From Bretschneidera sinensis (Eukaryota > Streptophyta > Magnoliopsida > Brassicales > Akaniaceae): a stretch of DNA of 64,000 nt. The stretch covers positions 68,054,638 through 68,118,637 of the forward strand of contig CM043699.1 in NCBI GenBank assembly GCA_023935145.1, read 5' to 3'. How positions within the stretch are numbered: position 1 is the first letter of the stretch; each line of letters starts with the position of its first letter. Positions 55,589-64,000 of this stretch are shown here, piece after piece. The position numbers were made by a program, and so were the translations under genes. The notes beneath the pieces were generated by a model, which was given only the letters and a program-made list of their open reading frames with translations, did not search any database and was not told the origin of the DNA.

Positions 55589-56408
55589 CACAATCTGGCC
55601 TCATCATTCAGTGTACAATTCCTGAGCCACTTTGGTGTTTACCGGTGGACGTCCGCCAACATTCTGGTGGATCCCGAAGGCATTGCTACCACGAGGGGAA
55701 GCGCCACCCGTCAGCGAGTGGAATTTCTCCCATGTAAAGTTTTTATTTATTTTTTTATATTCAGTTGTTTTGGTTTAAATGTTTAGCACTTTTTATTATA
55801 GTTTTATAGTTATGAGTGGCTAGACTCTTCAGCTAAGGTTGAAGATGAAGCCCCGCCGTTGTTTGGCGTAGTAGTTCAGATTTACGTGTACAAATCTGAC
55901 AATTTTTAGTATAAAATGTTCTGTCAATTATTTGAGTTAATCTTATAATTGATTGAGTTTAAATTGTCTGTTGGATATTCTTTGTGTTTCATCTGATGGA
56001 TACATTGAATACTTTTCGATTAAATTGGATTTCCTTTGTGATTTGTTAAGAGCGGATATATTGGATGCTTTTGATTTAGTTGGGATATTCTTTGTTTTTT
56101 GTCTTATAGTTGGATTCATGGAATATTTTGATAGGCTATATTTTTAGAACATATATGCTTAACTTCGGTGGGGTGGATTCGGAAACCTTAGTGATTTTAT
56201 TATTAGATTTTAAATCAATTTAATTTAGTTTTAATTTGTTTTGCAAATTATCATTCAAAATTCGGAACTAGGTTAAGATAGAGTTAGTTTAGATTGAAAA
56301 TATACTTTCACAACGCAATTCCCTGTGGATTCGACCTCGCACTTGCACAATGCTATACTGCAAACGACTCGTGCGCTTGCGAGTAATTTAAAACTCACAA
56401 CAAGTTTT

Positions 56409-56426
56409 TGGCGCCGTTGTCGGGGA
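56409..56426 (+). other. Primer-binding site, Z2
   Basis: TGGCGCCGTTGTCGGGGA, one difference from the tRNA-Asp complement. Confidence 0.9.
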
Positions 56427-56524
56427 GTTGTTTTGTTTATGAAATTTTTTGGTCTGAATTGATTTTATTTTTCTACTAGTTAGTTATAAAAAAATAAAAA
56501 AAGAATTAGAAAAATTTAAAAAAA

Positions 56525-58105
56525 ATGTGGATGAATCCAGCGCCGGTTTCACAGTCTTTAGAGGATGCCCTCAAGGATTTTATTAAAATAACCGGCCCGT
56601 CCCTCAATGCTGCCAACATATTCAATGTTGATAGATGTTCCATCTGTGCTAGTCCTCTGCATTTAGCACAGAATTGTCTATCAATGCCGGCTTTTGCCGA
56701 GTATCCCATGGAACAAATGCATGCTTTCAATGAGTGTTGTTGGCAATCAAATGGATCTTACTCTGAAACATACAATCCAGGGTGGTGGGACCACTCTAAT
56801 GTTTTATGGATGCAGAACCAACTGAGGAATCAGGGAGGAGACCCTTATCATGCTCACAATCAATACCCTCCCGAATTTCCTCCACCAATTCCAAGTTATG
56901 GTCACTCAGCTTATCCAGCACCATCACCCGCTTACCAAGCTCCCATTCAAGCGCCAGTGTCGGTTTCACAGTCATTGGAGGACGCTCTCAATGATTTCAT
57001 GAAAGCGTCTAGCCAATCTATGAGTGAAGTGATGAGTGCAACAATAGAAAACACCTAAGCGATTGCCACACTAGAGAGTCAAATTGATCAAATCGCAAGT
57101 TACGTGGGTGAAGGAGAGGAAGGAACGTTCCCCAGTCAAACTGATCCTAACCCAAAGGAACAGTTTGCGGTGGGAAATTCTTCAACTCCCATGCATTGGC
57201 AGGAACAAGTGCAATCAACTATCCCATACTTGTTTGGGAGACAAGTGGACAATCAAGTGGAAGAGAACCCTGCTATGCACCAAGGGCAAGAGAGTGGCAA
57301 CAATGAGAAGAGAGATGCTGAGCCATCTACAGCCACTCGTATTATTAAGGATCTCTCTAGGTCGTCTTTACCTAAAGCGCATTACCTTGAGAGACTACAA
57401 GCGCCCAAGAAAGAAGGGAAGTCTGAGGACATTATGGAGGCATGCTTTGCTCAATTTGAAGAGGATTTGGGCTTAGATAAGTTATTTGAGCAAGCAAATG
57501 CTACTTTGGAGTCTGCTCCTCTAAAGATCAGTGAGATGGAGGAAACCACAACACCTGAACCTCACAAGAAGGAACTTAAGCCTTTACTGGATAATCTTGA
57601 GTATAAGTTCCCAGGTCCAGCAAATTCTTTGCCTATAATTATAGCTTTAGATTTGGGTGATGCTTCAGAGGAGAAATTATTGGACGTCTTAAGAGAGCAT
57701 CAGGAAGCTATAGGCTGGACTATTGAGGATGTCAAAGGAATCAACCCCTCGTTGGTGATACACACGATACAGTTGGAGGAGAATGCTAAGCCATCGAGGG
57801 AGCCACAAAGAAGGCTCAACCCTGCTTTGCAAGAGGTTGTGAGAGCGGAAGATATTAAGCTGTTAGAGGCAGGGATCATTTATCCCATCTCTGATAGCAA
57901 GTGGGTGAGCCAGATTCCAGTCGTGCCCAAACGTGCTGAATTTACGGTAGTAAATAAAGACAACGAGTTGGTTCCAACTCGAGTGCAGTCAAGATGGAGA
58001 AAGTGTCTAGACTACCGTAAATTGAATGCTGCCACTAGGCCTGATCATTTTCCATTCCCATTTATTGATCAGATGGTGGAGAGCTTAGTTGGGTCTGTTT
58101 ACTAA
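56525..58105 (+). pseudogene. Z2 Gag fused to RT N-terminus (one stop)
   Basis: A single frame of 526 codons from MWMNPAPVSQSLEDALKD to the stop at 58103-58105, with one TAA at 57056-57058 (CAA in Z1). Order: a Gag C-terminal part with knuckle CSICASPLHLAQNC, YNPGWWDHSN, a Pro-rich segment (EFPPPIPSYGHS), and a second SVSQSLEDALNDF block that repeats the N-terminus. Then one acidic repeat (EACFAQFEEDLGLDKLFEQA; Z1 and the Y elements have two), the Pol start, and RT blocks up to CLDYRKLNAATRPDHFPFPF and FIDQMVESLVG. There is no protease or catalytic RT. Apart from the one stop the frame is clean, so the fused protein may have been made when the element moved. Confidence 0.88.
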
Positions 58106-58111
58106 TGTTGG

Positions 58112-58157
58112 GTCTGGCTGAAGACGTTAAACTTAGCGCTCATGGGAGGCACCCCAC
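58112..58157 (+). promoter_or_regulatory. Shared post-coding motif, Z2
   Basis: GTCTGGCTGAAGACGTTAAA, then CTTAGCGCTCATGGGAGGCA, then CCCCA. Best-kept copy, seven bases after the stop. Confidence 0.68.
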
Positions 58158-59358
58158 AGCTTATCTTTTCTTTTATTTATTTATTATTTCGCATTTTTAT
58201 GATTAATGTTTGTTTTCAGTATTTTTTGTTTTCCAGTTTTTATTTTTCAGGGACAAAGCGTACTTCAGTTCAAGTTTGGGGGTATGCTATGAGCCATACC
58301 AGTCCAGATAGTTCTCCATATCTTAGGTCAGCTCTTTCCATATTAGTCACACATTGGGGTCAATGTGTAATTTAAGTTTGGGGGTATGGGAGACACATCA
58401 CACATTTTGTCCTAATTTGTTGTCTTTTCGTCATAGAGATAAATGCATGCTCATGTTATCATGAAATTTTGGTTGATCTAAACATTTTCTGTGATGTGAT
58501 GTCATTGGTGAGCTTAACATTTTGAACACATGATCTGGTGATAAATTTTAAAATTTAGTTACTTACCTTAGGCATTTGAGAATTCACATGTTTGACATAA
58601 TATAACACGAGCACATTAGCACAAATTATGTGAGGTATGACATGTGATTTTAATGTGTATATTTCCTTATCTTAACTGAAACTGGATGACTTGTTGGATG
58701 AACTCTTAGGCATAAAAAAATAAAAAAATAAAAAATTTATCAATAAACTTTTCGCTGAGTAACTGGACCTCTTGCCTCAGTAAGCAGTGAGTGTTCACGT
58801 CAAAAGGTGGAATTTTGCTTGGTAATATTAAGGTCGGTTTAATTTCGTAGCCTTTTTGACTCGAGTTAGTAAGTCCTTAGGGGTGTCTTTACACCTAATA
58901 CCCTAAAACCACCTGGTTTGGGAGTCATTGACTCAACACTCGCTACATGGGTCAATTAGAAAGCTTAAGGGAACTAAATATAGCCGTGCCTTATTAAAAA
59001 AAAAAAAAAATAAATAAATACTATGCCTTTTTCGTTCATTTTGATGGGAAATTCGGTGAATCTTGAGACATGGAGACCTTACACATTGGAGTCACTTGGA
59101 AGCTTCATTTCTATATGGTAATTCACTTTACATAGTGTCAGACTTGTGATGCCTTAACCTGCCTTTTGTAAGTAATCAGATTTTAACATTTCTATTCATT
59201 GCGAAGATGGGTTTATCTTTTTAAGCTTGCTCATGAATGAATATCATGGTGATGTGTGTTCCTTAAATTTTTGGATACCATGAGTGATGAACTTATCTTT
59301 ATGTTCTTTGTTTTTCATTTAGTCTTTTATTTTGTTTTGCTAAGGGACTAGCAAAATA
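58158..59358 (+). other. Z2 3' noncoding region
   Basis: No gene. Polypurine-like tracts AAGTTTGGGGGTATG at about 58273 and 58375, one GAGTAACTGGACCTCTTGCC module (near 58757), and an A-rich run at about 58996. Confidence 0.75.
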
Positions 59359-59374
59359 TAAGTTTGGGGGTATT
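59359..59374 (+). other. Z2 polypurine tract
   Basis: TAAGTTTGGGGGTATT immediately before the LTR TGATGAG. Confidence 0.87.
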
Positions 59375-59559
59375 TGATGAGTCTTAAATAATGCATATTT
59401 AAGACCCTTAACTTATATTTGTTATGCTCTTAGTTAGTAGTATTTCACTTTATTTTATGTTCTTTTTTTTGTTTTGTGTATTTTTACAGGATTGTGGAGA
59501 AATTGAAGCATTTCAGGAGAAATAAAGCATTTCAGGAGATGTGAAGCTTCTGGAGACAT

Positions 59560-59766
59560 TGCGATCGATCGCACGAGATATGCGATCTAGCGCACATGCG
59601 CTCGAGCGCACCTGCCTACGAACGAGCGCATGGTCAACATCCCACATCGAAATATTTGAAGTTCAGTGCATCTGCGATAGATCGTAGTAGACATGCGATC
59701 GAGTGCACATGAGATCGTGCGCACAAGACATGCGATCGATCGCACCACACTGCGATCGAGCGCACA
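59560..59766 (+). repeat. CG-rich palindromes in Z2 3' LTR
   Basis: About seven copies of TGCGATCGATCGCA-type palindromes upstream of the promoter, in the same order as the 5' LTR. Confidence 0.8.
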
Positions 59767-59774
59767 CGGGCAGT

Positions 59775-59826
59775 ATCCCACATCGAATCTGCAACCCATA
59801 TTGCTCCGGGTCTTCCCCTATATAAA
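59775..59826 (+). promoter_or_regulatory. USE plus TATA promoter, Z2 3' LTR
   Basis: ATCCCACATCG at 59775-59785 and TATATAAA at 59819-59826, 33 nt apart. Confidence 0.8.
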
Positions 59827-60641
59827 CACAGTCTGGCCTCATCATTCAGTGTACAATTCCTGAGCTACTTTGGTGTTTACCGGTGGACGTCCGCCAACAT
59901 TCTGGTGGATCCCGAAGGCATTGCTACCACGAGGGGAAGCGCCGCCCGTCAGCGAGTGGAATTTCTCCCATGTAAAGTTTTTTATTTATTTTTTTATATT
60001 CAGTTGTTTTAGTTTAAATGTTTAGCACTTTTTATTATAGTTTTATAGTTATGAGTGGCTAGACTCTTCAGCTAAGGTTGAAGATGAAGCCCCGCCGTTG
60101 TTTGGCGTAGTAGTTCAGATTTGCGTGTACAAATCTGACAATTTTTAGTATAAAATGTTCTGTCAATTATTTGAGTTAATCTTATAATTGATTAAGTTTA
60201 AATTGTCTGTTGGATATTCTTTGTGTTTCATCTGATGGATACATTGAATGCTTTTCGATTAAATTGGATTTCCTTTGTGATTTGTTAAGAGCGGATACAT
60301 TAGATGCTTTTGGTTTAGTTGGGATATTCTTTGTTTTTTGTCTTATAGTTGGATTCATGGAATGTTTTGATAGGCTATATTTTTAGAACATATATGCTTA
60401 ACTTCGGTGGGGTGGATTCAGAAACCTTAGTGTTTTTATTATTAGATTTTAAATCAATTTAATTTAGTTTTAATTTGTTTTGCAAATTATCATTCAAAAT
60501 TTGGAACTAGGTTAAGATAGAGTTAGTTTAGATTGAAAATATACTTTCACAACGCAATTCCCTGTGGATTCGACCTCGCACTTGCACAACGCTATACTGC
60601 AAACGACTCGTGCGCTTGCGAGTAATTTAAAACTCACAACA

Positions 60642-61077
60642 ATATTTCCTAACTTACTTTTTGGTAACCAGACTAACGATAGAATCTCATTTCATATTTT
60701 AATATCCTACAACTATATCAAAGCTAGGCAGTATGTTAAGAGATTCCTTATATATACTCTCCACACCATCTTTCTGATAGCAACAGAAAAGAAGAGAAGG
60801 ATAAAGTAAAACATAGAGGAATGAACAAGGCAACGACTAGCAAAGGAGAAGAATAAGAGATAACAAGGAGAAGAAGTAAACGAACCAAACAAGCACCTAG
60901 GTGGATGGATGCTTATGTTAGATAAGAGAGGCAGGTTATTGTTATAGTTGTAATTAGTTAGAACAGTTATAACTAATTGTGTTTGTTAGCTCAATAATCC
61001 TTGTATAAGTAAGTTATAAATACATTGTATGAAGACATAGAAATCAAGAAATAAATGAAACAATCACTTCCTTTTTC
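60642..61077. other. Flank of Z2, possible LTR remnant
   Basis: No gene. GTTAGAACAGTTATAACTAA with TTGTATAAGTAAGTTATAAA looks like the U3-R part of an old Copia-type LTR, but I found no second copy or borders. Confidence 0.4.
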
Positions 61078-61180
61078 TCTAAACTAGCAGCAACATCCAT
61101 TTATGTGAGAGAACTCTATGCCATCACACAGGTTGTCAGGAAGTGGAGGCAACACTTGTTAGAAAGATAATTCCAGATCC
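61078..61180 (+). pseudogene. pol: Chromovirus-like pol, RNase H part 1
   Basis: The frame from 61078 reads SKLAATSIYVRELYAITQVV, then RKWRQHLLER, a TAA, and FQIH. This is the RNase H connection of Ty3/Gypsy chromovirus Pol. It is interrupted by the solo LTR at 61186 and continues at 63285 with DRALKCLM. Upstream parts are missing. Confidence 0.8.
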
Positions 61181-62947
61181 ATACTTGTAACAACCCATCT
61201 CGGGTTGGCCACCCCCGAGACGGTGTCATCACATTTTGAAATTCCTGCAAGACACATATATGCAAAAATATAAAAACATCAATTGAAATTATCTACATAT
61301 ATAAAGCCTCAACCCTCAACAGGGGAGTTACATTATTAAGATCCCAATTGAAACATTATATACAACATATTATGCATGAATATTTACAAATATTTTTTTT
61401 TCTTTCCATTAGTCTGAGGATGTGGACCACGTGGCTTACAGATAATGACTCAGTTTGAATCTTAGCTTACCAATCTATCTGTCATGCCTGCTACCTGAAA
61501 TTATTTAACAATGAAGAGTAAACTTCATAAGCTTAGTGAATTAAATTTACTAGAAGTATTAAATTGTTCAAATAGTCTTCCAATATTCATTCATCTATAT
61601 CTTATATAATTCGATAATAGCATTCTATTATCACTACTCATATCATAATCCTCATAATTTATCAATATTTTATTCTCTTATATTTAATCATCTTGAAACT
61701 ATCAATTCTACCTCATAATTACCTCGTTATGAGGTTCACAACATATAATCAGTCACTCAGATAATTCATATCATATTATACTTTAATATTTCTTTCTTAT
61801 CATATCTGTCTCTTTGTAAGACTTATTCATCTATCAATAAATTTACAATCAAGAATAACACTTTAGCATCTCAAGCAATAATAATCAATATTTAAAACAA
61901 ATGCAATGCAAGAATTTAAATTCTATTATTATTTGAGAACATCTTCCCATATGTCGACATGTTTTAGCTAAGACTAATCGCTTTCCCTATTTTTTTATTT
62001 CCAGCATATACCGGTTGCCTTCTTGGTTCTTTTATTTCTAGCATAAGCCGGTTGTCACGGTTCTTTTATTTAATTTAGACCAGTTGCCTTCCCGGCTCTT
62101 TTATTTCCATTATATATCGGCTGTCACGGTTTCAGTTAGACCGGCTACCTTCCCAGTTCTTTTCATTTTATGCATATGCATATGAACAATAATATGAAAT
62201 ATACATATGAACAATAAGATAAAAACAAGCATACATAAATTATTCAATTTAACTATCCAACTATTTCTAAAAATTATTATTTTTATCATATTCATTAAAT
62301 TATCTCATCATATATCATATCAAATTATCAATCATAGCTTGTCAAGAATTTCATTTATCCCTTCATTACATATTTAATCAACTCATTATTTTAATAATAT
62401 TACTTCTCATGTAATAATTTTTTTAACATATCAATTATTCATATCATATCCATCAACCAACTTTCATATATCATCCAATCATAGTTTAATAATTAATTCA
62501 AATATCATCACTTCATATTTCATATTTATTTGATTACTAAAAGTAAATCTAACTCACCACGTAGCACTTAAAGCTATCAGTGGATCACCTCATTACCTTT
62601 CCTACTTCTTTGAACAATTTTCACCCGATTGCTGATCGTCAACACTTGACATAATATTTATATTAAAAGTTCTAATTTATTCTTCAATTTTCCGTAATTC
62701 ATACCTTTAAATTTCTACATCAAATTTTGGATATTTTTATGTATGTTAAATTTCAAAAAATAAAATTCACATTATTACCTTTTTTTTTTCTTAGAGCTTT
62801 CTTCGAGTTTCTTTAAAATTCTCTCGTAAATCTCTTCAAAATTTTACTCTTTCAACATTTCTTTCAGTCCCCAAGTGTTTAAAGAAATAGAGTAATTTGA
62901 ATTGAAGAAAGAAAAAGAAACTAAACGAGATTTGGTAAGAAAAATAA

Positions 62948-62950
<3 letters not shown>

Positions 62951-62993
<43 letters not shown>
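62951..62993 (+). repeat. (AT)n microsatellite
   Basis: About 21 AT units in the solo LTR. The overlapping minus-strand open frames rich in Ile and Tyr are artefacts of it. Confidence 0.95.
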
Positions 62994-62999
<6 letters not shown>

Positions 63000-63019
63000 G
63001 CTGTCTAATATGTTGTTGT

Positions 63020-63073
63020 CCAACATGCAATCTTTGCATGTTGGCTAGACAACACCTGGATGTCCAGGTGTTG
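63020..63073 (+). other. Two adjacent perfect hairpins
   Basis: CCAACATGCAA/TTGCATGTTGG with a 3-base loop (63020-63044), and CAACACCTGGA/TCCAGGTGTTG with a 2-base loop (63050-63073). Both have 11-bp stems and lie about 200 bases from the LTR 3' end. Confidence 0.7.
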
Positions 63074-63284
63074 GTTTTTTATTTTAGTTATTTATTTATT
63101 TTGACACCACACGTCTGTTCATTTTTAATTTTCTTTTCTTTTGACATCATACATCAATTTTTTTTTCAAAAGAATTATTTTTATTCAATAATAAATATTT
63201 CATGTATATATTATTTTAATTTCATGTAATATCTATTAAGTTACTTCTTTATCCTTACTTTAAGAATACGGGTATTACAATATT

Positions 63285-63989
63285 GATCGTGCTTTAAAAT
63301 GTTTGATGTCATAAACCATCTAGACCCCTGAGAAGTAGCTATATCTCAGTAAGTTGATGGGATATTCATACGCTATATTGTACAAATAAGGAAAAGAAAA
63401 TATAGTTGTAGATGCCTTATCTAGGCTCCCTGAATCTAGACTTACAGAAGCTCCCTTGCCTTCCAATGAAACCTCTACAAGTATGCAACTCATGTTGCAT
63501 TCTTACCCAATCTTTGACATTCTAGAAGAATTGAAGCAATAAAATACAACAGATCCATTGCTAATCTCAATCCATAATGATATACAAAAAAGCCAAGCTG
63601 AGAAGGACTGCCAAGTAAAAAATGGTGTGCAAGTCTTCAAGGATAAGTTGTTGATTAGTCCAACTTTACCTCTCAAACTTAAAATCTTACAAGACTATCA
63701 TAGTTCCTTAATAGGAGGACACACTGGTATACACAGGACTTACAGAAGAATTGTTGTAAGCTTGTTTGTTAGACAATGTATCATTTGTCAACAAACAAAA
63801 TATTCTACTTCAAGTCATTTAGGGATCCTTCAACCTCTTCCTGTGCCTACACAATTGTATGAAGATCTTTATAGAGACTTCATCACTAGACTTCTCCTTA
63901 CTCATGGGTATTATGTCAAACTAGTGGTGGTGGACAGGCTTACAAAATATGGACATTTTTGGTGCATTACCTACTACATTTGTAGCTAA
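63285..63989 (+). pseudogene. pol: Chromovirus-like pol, RNase H end and integrase
   Basis: Continuing the frame of 61078-61180: DRALKCLMS, YLSKLMGYSYAILY and GKENIVVDALSRLPE (RNase H end, with several stops). Then a frame open from 63558 carries the integrase zinc region (GGHTGIHRTYRRI, CIICQQTKYST), the linker LGILQPLPVPTQLYEDLYRD and the start of the DDE core (DFITRLLL, LVVVDRLTKYGHF) to a stop at 63987-63989. It resembles Tekay/Reina-type chromovirus Pol. Stops before 63558 show decay; the element continues beyond the window edge. Confidence 0.82.
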
Positions 63990-64000
63990 ACTCTTCATTG

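Larger units (their letters stand above)
55118..56402 (+). mobile_element. Z2 5' LTR
   Basis: TGATGAGTCTTAAATAATGC to AAACTCACAACA, 1285 bp. It has three tandem copies of an approximately 20-bp unit (GCATTTCAGGAGAAATAAA) at 55250-55310, where the 3' LTR has two. Confidence 0.93.
55118..60641 (+). mobile_element. Gypsy element Z2, complete non-autonomous copy
   Basis: 5524 bp, with LTRs 55118-56402 and 59375-60641, a tRNA-Asp primer site, one Gag-RT frame, the shared motif and the polypurine tract, all flanked by ATATT. It is the clearest example of the Z family and has no guest insertions. Confidence 0.95.
59375..60641 (+). mobile_element. Z2 3' LTR
   Basis: 1267 bp, same ends as the 5' LTR. 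It gains TGCGCTCGAGCGCA near 59598 and lacks one palindrome copy present in the 5' LTR. Confidence 0.93.
61186..63279 (+). mobile_element. Solo LTR, Tekay/Del-like
   Basis: 2094 bp from TGTAACAACCCATCTCGGG to ATACGGGTATTACA. It is flanked by ATACT (61181-61185) and ATATT (63280-63284), a 5-bp duplication with one change. It splits a pol frame that reads through when the LTR is removed. TGTAACA/TGTTACA-type ends are usual for Tekay chromoviruses. There is no internal region, so it is a solo LTR left by LTR-LTR recombination. Inside are a CCGGTTGCC-containing repeat (about 61990-62165, units of 60-70 bp), an (AT)n tract and two hairpins. Confidence 0.78.

Noticed and set aside
55294..55607. Minus-strand frames rich in Arg and Ser across the Z LTR palindromes (also near 46289, 50667 and 59587)
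   Set aside because: Produced by CG-rich palindrome repeats in noncoding U3; they differ between LTR copies.
56525..58105. Possible endogenous pararetrovirus (movement protein or coat protein)
   Set aside because: LTRs, 5-bp duplications, the tRNA-Asp primer site and Athila-like Gag and RT blocks identify Gypsy retrotransposons. No pararetroviral motif seen.
5136..59766. CRISPR-like array from recurring CG palindromes
   Set aside because: Copies are irregularly spaced, degenerate and in LTRs of a plant genome. No cas genes and no uniform spacers.
62836..63229. Membrane-protein-like short ORFs
   Set aside because: Driven by the (AT)n tract and T-rich text of the solo LTR.

Overview
This window is nuclear DNA of a flowering plant, probably a dicot. 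Almost all of it is nested LTR retrotransposons. The evidence is target-site duplications, primer-binding sites complementary to plant tRNA-Asp, Athila/Tat-type Gag and protease, Copia and chromovirus pol fragments, and one intact gene for a plant BAP31-like ER membrane protein. I saw no bacterial, organellar, rRNA, tRNA or CRISPR feature. Families are labelled X, Y, Z, W (Gypsy), A and C1 (Copia) and T (Tat-like). These labels are mine.

Layout. (1) 1-1945: broken Copia element A, with an inverted LTR piece, a decayed RNase H end and a 3' LTR. (2) 1946-30445: 3' part of a Tat-like Gypsy element T. It holds an antisense ORF (2183-3746 plus 27738-27985), a minisatellite (28560-29350) and a 3' LTR (29829-30445). 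Its antisense ORF is split by Gypsy element Y1 (3752-27737, TSD GAATA). Y1 itself holds a three-LTR tandem of the Gag-only family X in its 5' LTR (4689-16318, TSD GTTGA) and minus-strand element W in its 3' noncoding part (18180-25605, TSD GTGTT). (3) 30446-36118: the only island not dominated by LTR elements, with a MULE-like element (30726-32205), the BAP31-like gene (32990-33382, minus) and an old LTR-element remnant (34195-35715). (4) 36119-54049: Gypsy element Y3 (TSD TTTTA), carrying Copia C1 inside gag (37796-44177, minus) and Gypsy Z1 inside pol (45458-51084, minus, TSD GTGAT). (5) 54050-55117: a spacer with a foldback element. (6) 55118-60641: Gypsy Z2 (TSD ATATT). (7) 60642-64000: a chromovirus-like pol fragment split by a 2.1-kb solo LTR (61186-63279, TSD ATACT/ATATT), running off the right edge.

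How it works together. X, Y, Z and W are all non-autonomous: X is Gag only, Y and Z keep Gag plus remnants of RT, and W keeps partial Gag, protease and an extra ORF. All keep LTRs, a tRNA-Asp primer site, polypurine tracts and a shared noncoding motif just after the coding part, so they were presumably moved by the enzymes of an autonomous relative not seen here. The most striking signal is in the LTR promoters. All eleven X, Y and Z LTRs carry a match to the plant snRNA-gene upstream sequence element (RTCCCACATCG; one copy has a single mismatch) exactly 33 nt upstream of a TATA box, the spacing known for Pol II snRNA genes. In X and Z, CG-rich palindromes of the TGCGATCGATCGCA type cluster just upstream of it.
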